Positions 25,951 through 34,706 of a stretch of DNA of 64,000 nt are shown one piece after another. Made by a program: the position numbers and the translations under genes. The stretch lies in assembly GCF_016031635.1 (NCBI RefSeq), contig NZ_JACEGD010000002.1, positions 271,520-335,519 of the forward strand, written 5' to 3'. Origin of the DNA: Bradyrhizobium diversitatis. GTDB lineage: Bacteria > Pseudomonadota > Alphaproteobacteria > Rhizobiales > Xanthobacteraceae. Below the pieces are notes generated by a model, which saw only the letters and a list, made by a program, of their open reading frames with translations, searched no databases and was not told where the DNA came from. Position 1 is the first letter of the stretch. Each line of letters opens with the position of its first letter.

Positions 25951-26107
25951 CGTGTCCCGGACGCGGTGCAGCGCCTTGGCGATGCGCCGCTGAGCCGGGA
26001 CCCAGCGTTAGGTAGAAGATTCTGGGCCCCGGCTCAGCGATGCATCACCATAGCGTGTCGAAGACGCGCGTGGACGCGCTTCTGGTGCTGCATTGCGTCC
26101 GGGGCAC
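25951..26107. repeat. Intergenic palindromic repeat, family A variant (copy 6)
   Basis: Variant with ends CGTGTCCCGGACGCG and GCGTCCGGGGCACGA and inner half-units GAGCCGGGACCCA and TGGGCCCCGGCTC. It separates the two stator-like genes. Confidence 0.8.
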
Positions 26108-26125
26108 GAAACCTCCGTCCTCGCC

Positions 26126-27154
26126 TCAGCTCTTCTCCGGCTGACGCGCGATGCGCTCCAGCAGGCGCCGGATCTCGCGGTTCTGCTCGCCCTGGCCGTC
26201 GGCCCATTCGCGGATCATCTGCTGCTCGGTGCGCATGTGCGAGACCAGCGCCTGGATCGCCTCGGCAAGGCTCGCCATCGCCGCCGTTGTGCCGCGGCTG
26301 GCGCTGCCTTCCTCGAACACGGAGCGCAGCCGTTCGACCGCGGCCTGGAGCTCGCCGCTGGCGACGCCGCCGCCTGCCGCAACCGGCGGCGCTTCGCCGT
26401 TGCCATATTCGCGCACGGTGGTGGCGAGCCAGTCTTCGAGGTCGGTGTAGAAGCGGTTCTGCGCCTGGCTCGATTGCAGGTCGAGGAAGCCGAGGATCAG
26501 GGAGCCGGCGAGGCCGAACAGCGAGCTGGAGAACGAGATCCCCATGCCGCCGAGCGGGGCGGCGAGGCCCTCCTTGAGCGTGTCGAACAGCGAGCCGGCG
26601 TCGCCGCCGACCTTGAGCCCGTCGATCACCTTGCCGACCGAGCCGACCGTCTCGATCAAGCCCCAGAAGGTGCCGAGCAGGCCGAGGAAGACAAGGAGGC
26701 CGGTCATATAGCGCGAGATGTCGCGGGCCTCGTCGAGGCGCGTCGCGATGGAATCGAGCAGATGCCGCATCGTGGTCTGGGTGATGGTCATCCGCCCGGA
26801 GCGCTCGCCGCCGAGGATCGCCGCCATCGGCGCCAGCAGCTTCGGGTGCCGGGCCGGTGCCAGGCCGGGGTCGGCGATACGGAAATTGTTGACCCAGGAG
26901 ACTTCGGGATAGAGCCGGATGACCTGGCGGAAGGCCAGCACGATGCCGATGAACAGCACCGCCCCGATCAGGGCATTGAGCCCGGGATTGGCGAAGAAAG
27001 CTTGGATGATCTGCTTGTAGAGCACCACGCCAACCAGCGTGCACAGCACCAGGAAGACCAGCATCCGCACCAGGAAGACGCTGGGCGAGGACAGTTTCGT
27101 GTACTCGATATCCAAGGTGGAGCGGGAAGTCCCAGACGGCATGGTCGGTATCAT
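26126..27154 (-). CDS. MotA/TolQ/ExbB-family proton channel protein
   Basis: Membrane protein of 342 residues with four helices at about 28-48, 60-78, 150-172 and 203-226. The third and fourth contain the family signatures GLLGTFWGLIETV and LGGMGISFSSSLFGLAGSL. The remainder is cytoplasmic and helical. Together with the MotB-like protein encoded next on the same strand, it is predicted to convert proton flow into mechanical work on an unknown partner. The ATG at 27142 is an alternative start. A family A-type repeat lies between the two genes. Confidence 0.85.
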   Translation of the reverse strand: MIPTMPSGTSRSTLDIEYTKLSSPSVFLVRMLVFLVLCTLVGVVLYKQIIQAFFANPGLNALIGAVLFIGIVLAFRQVIRLYPEVSWVNNFRIADPGLAPARHPKLLAPMAAILGGERSGRMTITQTTMRHLLDSIATRLDEARDISRYMTGLLVFLGLLGTFWGLIETVGSVGKVIDGLKVGGDAGSLFDTLKEGLAAPLGGMGISFSSSLFGLAGSLILGFLDLQSSQAQNRFYTDLEDWLATTVREYGNGEAPPVAAGGGVASGELQAAVERLRSVFEEGSASRGTTAAMASLAEAIQALVSHMRTEQQMIREWADGQGEQNREIRRLLERIARQPEKS

Positions 27155-27310
27155 CCGTTACGTAAGCTTGCTTGCGGTGCGCACTATGGCACAGCGCCCG
27201 CCCAAAAAAAGCGCCGGATGCGCCAATTTCGGGGACAGCCTGGGGAACCGGGGCCGGAAGCGGCGCTTTGATGAGCAGGTATCTGCAGAAGCTCACCATT
27301 CGGGAGGTGC

Positions 27311-28330
27311 ATGAGCGTCGTTTCCGCGATCATCGGGAGTGCCGAACACGTGCCGCTGCCGGACGTGGTCATCCGTGCTGCGATCCAGCGCTTGTGCTCC
27401 CGCACGGCGAGCCGCCTGTCCGCGCTGGGCGCCGCCGATGACGCCGCCTTCGCAGGGCGGATGATGCTGCGGCCGATTGCCGAGGGTGCGGGGACCCGGC
27501 ACGACGAGGCGCCTGCTTCCTTCTTCGCCGAGATGCTCGGCCCCAACCGCAAATTCTCCTCCTGCTTCTACAAGACCGACGCGAGCACCTTGCGGGAGGC
27601 GGAGGAGGAGGCGCTGCGCCAGACCGTCGAGCATGCCGGTCTTGCCGACGGCCAGGCCATCCTCGAGCTCGGTTGCGGCTGGGGCTCGCTGTCGCTGTGG
27701 ATGGCGCGGCAGTTTCCTCATGCAAAGGTGACGGTGGTGTCGGGCTCGCAGGCGCAGTGCGCCCATGTCGAGGAGGAGGCGCGGCTCCGCGGACTCCTGA
27801 ACCTGCGCGCGGTCACCGCGGACATGAACGTGTTCGCGCCCGAAGGCCAGTTCGACCGCATCGTCTCGATTGAGATGTTCGGGCAGATGACGAACTGGCG
27901 CAAGCTGATGACACGCGTGCGGTCATGGCTGGCGTCGGAGGGGCGGCTCTTTATGCAGGTCGCCACCCATCGCTCGGGCTCGCAGCTGTTCGACCGGCTC
28001 GATCGCAACGACTGGATCGCGCAGCATGTCTTTACGAGCGGGCTGATGCCGAGTCATCATCTCGTCAGGCAATTCGACGATATCCTTGCGATCGAGAAGG
28101 AATGGTGCTGGAGCGGTACGCATTACCAGCGCACCGCCAACGACTGGCTCGCCAATTTCGATGCGCATCGCGGCCCCATCGAGACGTCCTTGCGCAGGGT
28201 CTACGGCGAGGAGACTGCTCGTTGCATGCGTCGCTGGCGCTGGTTCCTCCTCGCAACATCCGGCCTGTTCGGCTACGCCGGTGGAACCGAATGGGGAATC
28301 AGCCATTATCGGCTGAAAGCCGCGGAGTGA
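27311..28330 (+). CDS. SAM-dependent methyltransferase, cyclopropane-fatty-acid synthase family
   Basis: Class I methyltransferase of 339 residues in the CmaS/CFA family, likely acting on membrane lipid acyl chains or a small amine. It shows FKYS-like entry (GPNRKFSSCFYKTD), SAM motif ILELGCGWGSLSLWMA, VTVVSGSQAQ, and FDRIVSIEMFGQM. The C-terminus RWRWFLLATSGLFGYAGG is typical of the subgroup close to plant-like coclaurine N-methyltransferases found in rhizobia, rather than E. coli CFA synthase. Good ribosome-binding site GGGAGG. Monocistronic, divergent from the stator-like operon. Confidence 0.85.
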   Translation: MSVVSAIIGSAEHVPLPDVVIRAAIQRLCSRTASRLSALGAADDAAFAGRMMLRPIAEGAGTRHDEAPASFFAEMLGPNRKFSSCFYKTDASTLREAEEEALRQTVEHAGLADGQAILELGCGWGSLSLWMARQFPHAKVTVVSGSQAQCAHVEEEARLRGLLNLRAVTADMNVFAPEGQFDRIVSIEMFGQMTNWRKLMTRVRSWLASEGRLFMQVATHRSGSQLFDRLDRNDWIAQHVFTSGLMPSHHLVRQFDDILAIEKEWCWSGTHYQRTANDWLANFDAHRGPIETSLRRVYGEETARCMRRWRWFLLATSGLFGYAGGTEWGISHYRLKAAE

Positions 28331-28559
28331 TTGCGGTGTTCGGTCGCAGCACGCGGCGGTGGAACTGGACTCACAATCCGGTGATTCGGAAAAAGGCTTC
28401 TGAAGTCAACGAGTTAGGTCGTGTGACAATGAGCCGCCTGCAACACGCGTTGCGTCGCAGCAAGTCCACTCTATTTTGACGGCATCGGCCGCGCGAACGG
28501 AGTCCAGGATGGGCCCATTGCGCGTGATCAGTATCAACAACATCGGGGCACTACACTTC

Positions 28560-29753
28560 ATGTCAGGACTTCGTGCGCGATCGGCATGCGTTGCATTGAT
28601 GCTCGCGGCCCTTGCGCCGCTTCTTGGTGCTTGCGACGAATCCAGCTCCGCCGTATCCGCCGCCCAGCCGGTTGCGCCTGACGTGAGCGTCGTCGTCGTC
28701 AAGCCGCAGCCGCGCGCCGTGGTGCGCGAACTGCCGGGCCGCATCGCGCCGACGCGCGTCTCCGATGTGCGGCCGCGCGTGTCCGGTATCGTGGTCCAGC
28801 GTCTGTTCCGCCAGGGCAGCGAGGTGAAGGCGGGCGATCCGCTCTACCGTATCGATCCGCGTCCCTTTGAGGTCGAGGTGTTGGCCAACGAGGCCGCGCT
28901 CGCCAAGGCCGAAGCGGCATTGATGCAGGCCAAACAGCAGGCGCATCGTATCGCCGCCCTCACCAAGGATCGCGCTGCCCCGGAAGCCGAGAACGAGAAG
29001 GCGATCGCGGCCGAACGTCAGGCCCATGCCGAGGTCGAGGGCCGCAAGGCCGAGCTCGCCCGGGCAAAACTCAATCTCGACTATGCCACCGTGCGCGCGC
29101 CGATCGACGGCGTGGTCGGTGCGGCGCTGGTCAGCGAGGGCGCGCTCGCCGTGCAGAACGAGACCAATCTCGCCACGATCCAGCAGCTCGATCCGATCTA
29201 TGCCGACTTCACCCAGTCGGTGAATGAACTCAACCAGCTCCGCCGTGCCTTCGAGACCGGCGACCTCGAGCGCATCGCCGCCGATGCCGCCAAGGTGCGC
29301 CTGGTGCTCGACGACAACACCATCTATTCGCTCGATGGCAAGCTGCTGTTCTCCGACGCCAAGGTCGACGCCCACACCGGGCAGGTGACGTTGCGCGGCG
29401 AGTTCCCCAATCCCAGGCGCGAACTGCTGCCGGGCATGTATGTCCGGGTCCGCATCGACCAGGGTCTCGATTCCGACGCGATCGCGGTGCCGCAGCAGGC
29501 GGTCCAGCGCAATGGCGGCGGCGGCAGCGAGGTGTTCGTCGTCAAGGACGACAACCACATCGTGGTCCAGCCGGTGCGCACGGGATCGGTGCAGGAAGGA
29601 CTCTGGTTCGTCACCGAAGGCCTGAAGGCCGGTGACAAGGTCGTGGTCGAAGGTTTCCAGAAATTCGCGGCCGGCGACAAGGTCAAGCCGCAATCCTGGT
29701 CGGAGGCGGAAGCGACCGCGGACAACCGGCACGCCCAGCAGCTCACGCGGTAA
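28560..29753 (+). CDS. RND efflux periplasmic adaptor (membrane fusion) lipoprotein
   Basis: Periplasmic link between the inner-membrane pump and an outer-membrane channel. The start at 28560 is chosen because it gives a lipoprotein signal, SGLRARSACVALMLAALAP then lipobox LGAC (cysteine at about residue 23). The earlier frame to 28476 has no such feature. The AcrA/MexA plan is visible: lipoyl halves (GRIAPTRVSDVRPRVSGIV and YATVRAPIDGVVGAALVSEG), a helical hairpin of about 70 residues and a C-terminal beta-barrel and membrane-proximal part. Six bases separate it from the pump gene. No outer-membrane factor or TetR regulator adjoins. Confidence 0.9.
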   Translation: MSGLRARSACVALMLAALAPLLGACDESSSAVSAAQPVAPDVSVVVVKPQPRAVVRELPGRIAPTRVSDVRPRVSGIVVQRLFRQGSEVKAGDPLYRIDPRPFEVEVLANEAALAKAEAALMQAKQQAHRIAALTKDRAAPEAENEKAIAAERQAHAEVEGRKAELARAKLNLDYATVRAPIDGVVGAALVSEGALAVQNETNLATIQQLDPIYADFTQSVNELNQLRRAFETGDLERIAADAAKVRLVLDDNTIYSLDGKLLFSDAKVDAHTGQVTLRGEFPNPRRELLPGMYVRVRIDQGLDSDAIAVPQQAVQRNGGGGSEVFVVKDDNHIVVQPVRTGSVQEGLWFVTEGLKAGDKVVVEGFQKFAAGDKVKPQSWSEAEATADNRHAQQLTR

Positions 29754-29759
29754 CGCGCT

Positions 29760-32700
29760 ATGCCGAGCTTCTTCATCGACAGGCCGATCTTCGCCTGGGT
29801 GGTCGCGCTGTTCATCTGCTTGATCGGCGCGATCGCGGTGCCGCTGCTGCCGATCGCGCAATATCCGATCATCGCGCCGCCCTCGATCTCGATCTCGACC
29901 AGTTATCCCGGTGCGTCGCCCGAAAACCTCTACAACAGCGTCACGCGGCTGATCGAGGAGGAGCTCAACGGCGCCTCCGGCATTCTCAATTTCGAATCGA
30001 CCAGCGACTCGCTCGGCCAGGTCGAGATCATCGCCAATTTCCAGCCCGGCACCGATACCAACGACGCCTCGGTGGAAGTCCAGAACCGCATCAAGCGCGT
30101 CGAGGCGCGCCTGCCGCGCGCGGTGATGCAGCAGGGCATCCTGATCGAGGAAGCCTCCAGCGCGGTGCTTCAGATCATCACGCTGAGCTCGACCGACGGC
30201 AGCCTGGATGAGGTCGGCCTCGGCGACTTCATGATCCGCAACGTGCTGGGTGAGATCCGCCGCATTCCCGGCGTCGGTCGCGCCACGCTGTACTCGACCG
30301 AGCGCAGCTTGCGCGTCTGGGTCGATCCGGCCAAGCTCGTCGGCTATGGGCTGACCGCCGATGACGTCAACAAGGCCATCGCCGCGCAGAACGCGCAGGT
30401 GGCCTCCGGCAGCATCGGTGCCGAACCTTCGACGTCCAGCCAGCGCACCTCGACGCTGGTGCTGGTCAAGGGGCAACTCTCCTCGCCGGACGAATTCGGC
30501 GCCATCATCCTGCGCGCCAATGCCGACGGCTCGACCGTGCGCCTGCGCGATGTCGCGCGCGTCGAGGTCGGCGGGCTCAGCTACCAGTTCAACACGCGCC
30601 TCAACGGCAAGCCGACCGCGGGTCTGTCGGTGCTGATGTCGCCGACCGGCAATGCGCTGGCGACCGCGAGCGCGGTCGAAGCGAAGATGAAGGAGCTGTC
30701 GCGCTTCTTCCCGGCCAACATCACCTACGAGATCCCCTACAACATCACGCCTGTGGTCGAGGCCTCGATCAAGAAGGTGCTGACGACGCTGGTCGAAGCC
30801 GTGGTGCTGGTGTTCGTGGTGATGTTCCTGTTCCTCCAGAACATCCGCTACACCATCATTCCGACCATCGTGGTGCCGGTGGCGCTGTTGGGCGCCTGTT
30901 CCACGCTGCTGCTCGCCGGCTACTCCATCAACATGCTCTCGATGTTCGGCATGGTGCTTGCGGTCGGCATCCTCGTCGACGACGCCATCGTCGTGGTCGA
31001 GAACGTCGAACGCATCATGGCCGAGGAAGGCCTGCCGCCGAAGGAAGCCACGCGCAAGGCGATGTCGCAGATCACCGGCGCCATCATCGGCATCACCCTG
31101 GTGCTGATGGCGGTGTTCGTGCCGATGGCGTTCTTCCCGGGCTCGGTCGGCATCATCTACCGCCAGTTCTCCGTCACCATGGTCGCCGCGATCGGCTTCT
31201 CCGCCTTCCTCGCGCTGTCGCTGACGCCGGCGCTGTGTGCGACCCTGCTCAAGCCAATCGCCAAGGGGCACGGTCATTCCAGCAATTTCGTGTTCGGCTG
31301 GTTCAATCACATGCTGGAGGCCGCGCGGTTTCGCTACGCAGGTACGGTCGGCTTCTCGCTGAAGCGCACCGGGCGCCTGATGCTGGTCTATGCCGCGCTG
31401 CTGGTCGGCCTGTCCTGGGCCTTCGTCAGCCTGCCCGGCGGCTTCCTGCCCGTCGACGACCAGGGCTTCGTCACCACCGACGTGCAGACGCCGTCGGATT
31501 CGTCCTACGCCCGCACCGAGGCCGTGATCGAGAAGGTCGAAAAATATCTTGCCGCTCGGCCGGGCGTCAAAGATGTCACCTTCCTCACGGGCTTCAGCTT
31601 CTCCGGCCAGGGCATGAACACCGCGCAGGCCTTCATCACGCTGAAGGACTGGTCGGAGCGCGGACCCAAGGATTCCGCCGCGGCGATCGTCAACGACATC
31701 AACCGCGACCTCTCATCGATCCGCGACGCCAAGATCTCGGCGCTGCAGCCGCCGCCGATCGACAATCTCGGCAACTCCTCCGGATTCTCGTTCCGCCTCC
31801 AGGACCGCGGCCAGAAGGGCTATTCGGCCTTGATGCGCGCTGCCGACCAGCTGATCGCGGCGGCCAATGCGAGCCCGGTGCTTCAGAAGGTCTATATCGA
31901 AGGCCTGCCCGAGGCTGGCGTTGTCAATCTCATGATCGACCGCGAGAAGGCCGGCGCCTTCGGCGTCACCTTCGAGGACATCAACAACACGATCTCGACC
32001 AATCTCGGCTCGAACTACATCAACGACTTCCCGAACCGCGGCCGCATGCAGCGTGTCGTCGTGCAGGCCGACGCGCGCGACCGCATGCGGACCGAGGACA
32101 TCCTCAACTACAACGTCAAGAACAGCCGCGGCCAGCTGGTGCCGTTCTCGTCCTTTGCCACGGTGGAATGGGCCCGCGGTCCGACGCAGATCGCCGGCTT
32201 CAACTATTATCCGGCGGTGCGCATCTCCGGCGAAGCAAGGCCCGGCTTCACCTCGGGCGATGCGATCGCCGAGATGGAGCAGCTTGCCGACAGACTGCCG
32301 CGCGGCTTCGGCTATGAATGGACCGGACAATCGCTCCAGGAAAAGCTCTCGGGCTCGCAGGCGCCGTTCCTGCTGGCGCTCTCGGTATTCGTGGTGTTCC
32401 TGTGCCTCGCCGCGCTGTACGAGAGCTGGACCATTCCGCTCGCGGTGCTGCTGACCGTGCCGCTCGGCATCGTCGGCGCCGTCGCCGCCGCCATGCTGCG
32501 CGGCCTGCCCAACGACGTCTACTTCACCGTCGGCCTGATCACCATCATCGGCCTCGCCGCGAAGGACGCGATCCTGATCATCGAGTTCGCGAAGGATCTG
32601 CGCAAGGAAGGCAAGCCGCTGGTGGAAGCCACCATCGAGGCCTGCCGCCTGCGCTTCCGCCCGATCCTGATGACCGGCCTCGCCTTCATCTGCGGCGTGC

Positions 32701-32918
32701 TGCCGATGGCGATCGCGCATGGTGCCGGCGGCGCCAGCCAGCAGGCGCTGGGTAGCATCGTGATGGGCGGCATGATCGCGGTGGTGATCCTGGCGCTCCT
32801 GATGGTGCCGGTGTTCTTCGTCTCGGTGCAGCGCGTGCTGGGCGGGGATCGGGAGCCGGCGGCGGCGAAGGACGGCAAGGCGTATGGGCCGCCGGCTCGG
32901 GCGCACACCGGCCACTGA
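29760..32918 (+). CDS. RND multidrug efflux permease (AcrB/MexB type, HAE1)
   Basis: Proton-driven inner-membrane pump of 1052 residues, the usual length. Visible are the N-terminal helix PSFFIDRPIFAWVVALFICL, the proton-relay helix GILVDDAIVVVENVERI with its aspartate pair, GSVGIIYRQFSVTM, the repeated second half with GLAAKDAILIIEFAKDL carrying the conserved lysine, and RPILMTGLAFICGVLPMA. The protein is intact, and translationally close to the adaptor gene. A family B repeat follows the stop. The substrate is unknown. Confidence 0.95.
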   Translation: MPSFFIDRPIFAWVVALFICLIGAIAVPLLPIAQYPIIAPPSISISTSYPGASPENLYNSVTRLIEEELNGASGILNFESTSDSLGQVEIIANFQPGTDTNDASVEVQNRIKRVEARLPRAVMQQGILIEEASSAVLQIITLSSTDGSLDEVGLGDFMIRNVLGEIRRIPGVGRATLYSTERSLRVWVDPAKLVGYGLTADDVNKAIAAQNAQVASGSIGAEPSTSSQRTSTLVLVKGQLSSPDEFGAIILRANADGSTVRLRDVARVEVGGLSYQFNTRLNGKPTAGLSVLMSPTGNALATASAVEAKMKELSRFFPANITYEIPYNITPVVEASIKKVLTTLVEAVVLVFVVMFLFLQNIRYTIIPTIVVPVALLGACSTLLLAGYSINMLSMFGMVLAVGILVDDAIVVVENVERIMAEEGLPPKEATRKAMSQITGAIIGITLVLMAVFVPMAFFPGSVGIIYRQFSVTMVAAIGFSAFLALSLTPALCATLLKPIAKGHGHSSNFVFGWFNHMLEAARFRYAGTVGFSLKRTGRLMLVYAALLVGLSWAFVSLPGGFLPVDDQGFVTTDVQTPSDSSYARTEAVIEKVEKYLAARPGVKDVTFLTGFSFSGQGMNTAQAFITLKDWSERGPKDSAAAIVNDINRDLSSIRDAKISALQPPPIDNLGNSSGFSFRLQDRGQKGYSALMRAADQLIAAANASPVLQKVYIEGLPEAGVVNLMIDREKAGAFGVTFEDINNTISTNLGSNYINDFPNRGRMQRVVVQADARDRMRTEDILNYNVKNSRGQLVPFSSFATVEWARGPTQIAGFNYYPAVRISGEARPGFTSGDAIAEMEQLADRLPRGFGYEWTGQSLQEKLSGSQAPFLLALSVFVVFLCLAALYESWTIPLAVLLTVPLGIVGAVAAAMLRGLPNDVYFTVGLITIIGLAAKDAILIIEFAKDLRKEGKPLVEATIEACRLRFRPILMTGLAFICGVLPMAIAHGAGGASQQALGSIVMGGMIAVVILALLMVPVFFVSVQRVLGGDREPAAAKDGKAYGPPARAHTGH

Positions 32919-32929
32919 GGCTTCTCTTC

Positions 32930-33032
32930 GTCATTCCGGGGCGTGCGAAGCACGAGCCCGGAATCCATCGTGCCGCAATCGCAGTCGATCCATGGATTTC
33001 GGGCTCGCGCCGGAGGCGCGTCCCGGAATGAC
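32930..33032. repeat. Intergenic palindromic repeat, family B (copy 3)
   Basis: Outer arms GTCATTCCGGGGCGTGCG and GCGTCCCGGAATGAC; inner arms GCCCGGAATCCAT and ATGGATTTCGGGC. It follows the RND pump. Confidence 0.85.
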
Positions 33033-33141
33033 GAGCGGAGCTTGCCTTCTCGGGTCCGTCGATCCAGACTACATCTCTGGATTGAAGGAACGTGCATTCG
33101 CCTTGCAGCGCGAATGCATGCCTCCCCATTGAGAGCACCTG

Positions 33142-34269
33142 ATGCGTCTGACCGATATTGCGATTTCGAACTATCGCTCGATCCGGCGGCTCTCCCTACC
33201 AATCCACCCCCTGTCCGTCTTCGTGGGTGAGAATGGTGTCGGCAAATCCAATCTCTACAAGTCCTTGTCGCTGTTGCGCGACGCAGCGGCAGGTCGAATC
33301 ACGCGCACGATCGCCGAAGAAGGCGGATTGAATTCGGTCTGCTGGTCAGGCATCCGCAAACGGGGCGAGGATGGACGACTGCGATTATCGGCCAGATTCG
33401 ATCGCCTGAAATACTCTATTGAGATCGGATTTCCGAGCCCGGTTGCGGCAGCGTTTGGCGGCGAGCCGATGATCAAGGAAGAGAGTATCGAGGCGACGCA
33501 GGGCAAACGAACGGTTCTGCTGATGGAGCGGAAGAATTCGCACGTCAGCGTCCGCAGCGACAGCGGCGCATGGAGCAGCCACAAGGATGCTGTGCTGCCG
33601 TCCGAGCCGGCGCTTGCGGGCTTCTTCAACGGCAAGGAATGTCCTGAAATCGATTTGATCAGAAGCGCAATGCTGGGCTGGCGCTTCTATCACGACTTTC
33701 GCACCGATCCTGCGTCACCGATACGAAAGCCGTGCCTGGCGATCACCACGCCCTCGCTCGGTGCCGATGGAAGCGACTTGGCCGCGGCCCTGGCGACACT
33801 CTATACCATCAGGGAAGACGCAACGGACTTGCAGGACGCGATCCAGGATGCCTTCCCGGGCGCTGAGCTCCGCGCGTGGGAAAGAAACGGCTCGTGTGAA
33901 TTCGACCTGCAACTCGAGGATATGCCACGTCCGTTTGGGGCGCATGAACTGTCCGACGGCACGCTGAAATACATTTGCCTGCTCGCCGTGTTCATGGGCT
34001 ATCGGCTGCCGCCGTTCATCGCGCTGAACGAACCAGAGACCAGCCTGCATCCGTCCCTGCTGGCGCCGTTGGCCCGGCTGATCGTCAAGGCATCGGCCCG
34101 CGCCGACATCTGGATCGTCACCCACTCGGAGCAGTTGATGGAGGCCTTGCGAAACGAGAGCTCGGTCCCGCTTCGCCGGGTGATCAAGTCAAACGGCGCT
34201 ACCATGATCGAGGGCCTGACCCTCGGCGGGGAATATCGGGACGAGGAAGCCGACGATGACGGCGCTTAG
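33142..34269 (+). CDS. Solitary RecF/SMC-like AAA ATPase
   Basis: ATP-binding protein of 375 residues, of the stand-alone predicted ATPase group (COG4637-like) related to RecF/OLD N-terminal domains. It starts MRLTDIAISNYRSIRRLSL, with Walker A VGENGVGKSNL, an ABC-type signature LSDGTLKYICLLAV, Walker B FIALNEPETSLHP and a switch histidine in IVTHS. No TOPRIM nuclease domain or partner nuclease is present, so the usual OLD or Gabija defence architecture is absent. A small membrane protein follows 60 bp downstream. Codon use is less GC3-rich than its neighbours, hinting at transfer. Role unknown. Confidence 0.8.
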   Translation: MRLTDIAISNYRSIRRLSLPIHPLSVFVGENGVGKSNLYKSLSLLRDAAAGRITRTIAEEGGLNSVCWSGIRKRGEDGRLRLSARFDRLKYSIEIGFPSPVAAAFGGEPMIKEESIEATQGKRTVLLMERKNSHVSVRSDSGAWSSHKDAVLPSEPALAGFFNGKECPEIDLIRSAMLGWRFYHDFRTDPASPIRKPCLAITTPSLGADGSDLAAALATLYTIREDATDLQDAIQDAFPGAELRAWERNGSCEFDLQLEDMPRPFGAHELSDGTLKYICLLAVFMGYRLPPFIALNEPETSLHPSLLAPLARLIVKASARADIWIVTHSEQLMEALRNESSVPLRRVIKSNGATMIEGLTLGGEYRDEEADDDGA

Positions 34270-34330
34270 TTGTTGCAGATCGAGCCGCCGCGCTGCCGAC
34301 CCAACGGGCTTCGGAAGGAGCAAGTGATCC

Positions 34331-34591
34331 ATGAGGAGCGTGGCTGCCATCGCGATCGCTTACCTACTTACCGGCGCGGTCTACGTTTTGCTTGATTCCC
34401 GAAAGCCGATCGATAGGCAACCCAGCTATATCAAGTGGGGCGGCATAGGGGTCACACTGTTTATTATGCTCTACTGGCTTCCCGGAACGCTGTCTTCGGC
34501 CTGCCGGGGCGGCGTCTTGAGTGACCTAGCCGTTCCATGGATAATCTTTGCTGCCCTCACCGTCGCTGGGCTTTACGTCTCGAGCATATAG
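34331..34591 (+). CDS. Small hypothetical membrane protein
   Basis: Unrecognised protein of 86 residues with three predicted membrane helices (VAAIAIAYLLTGAVYVLL, IGVTLFIMLYWLPGTL and VPWIIFAALTVAGLYVSSI). The ATG at 34331 is preceded by GGAAGGAG at a good distance, which supports real translation. It may be cotranscribed with the ATPase upstream. Its base composition is lower in GC than nearby core genes. Confidence 0.5.
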   Translation: MRSVAAIAIAYLLTGAVYVLLDSRKPIDRQPSYIKWGGIGVTLFIMLYWLPGTLSSACRGGVLSDLAVPWIIFAALTVAGLYVSSI

Positions 34592-34605
34592 CGCGCCCCA
34601 GGCGG

Positions 34606-34684
34606 AGCATCCAGTATGCCACGGCCGTTCCGCATCCAACTGCCCTCTCTGAATATTGGATCATCCGCCTTCGCGGATGATGAC
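34606..34684. repeat. Partial intergenic repeat, family B-like
   Basis: Closely resembles the right three-quarters of the copy at 45854 (CATCCAGTATGCC, TCTGAATATTGGATCATCCGC, then CGCGGATGATGAC), with the left outer arm missing. It lies between convergent genes. Confidence 0.7.
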
Positions 34685-34706
34685 AGCGTGGGGCGTGGTT
34701 CTCGCC

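Noticed and set aside
24902..27154. Zorya-type defence system based on the MotA/MotB-like pair
   Set aside because: ZorC/ZorD/ZorE partners are absent, and the pair has the plain length and repeat-separated layout of a conserved envelope pair.
28563..31310. A 915-codon minus-strand open frame opposite the RND genes
   Set aside because: Shadow of the GC-rich plus-strand genes: full of Arg/Asp/His/Gly runs, no family features, and the plus-strand proteins are clearly real.
33142..34269. Gabija/OLD or retron-like defence gene
   Set aside because: No TOPRIM or nuclease domain, no UvrD partner and no reverse transcriptase nearby; the protein ends after the ATPase core.
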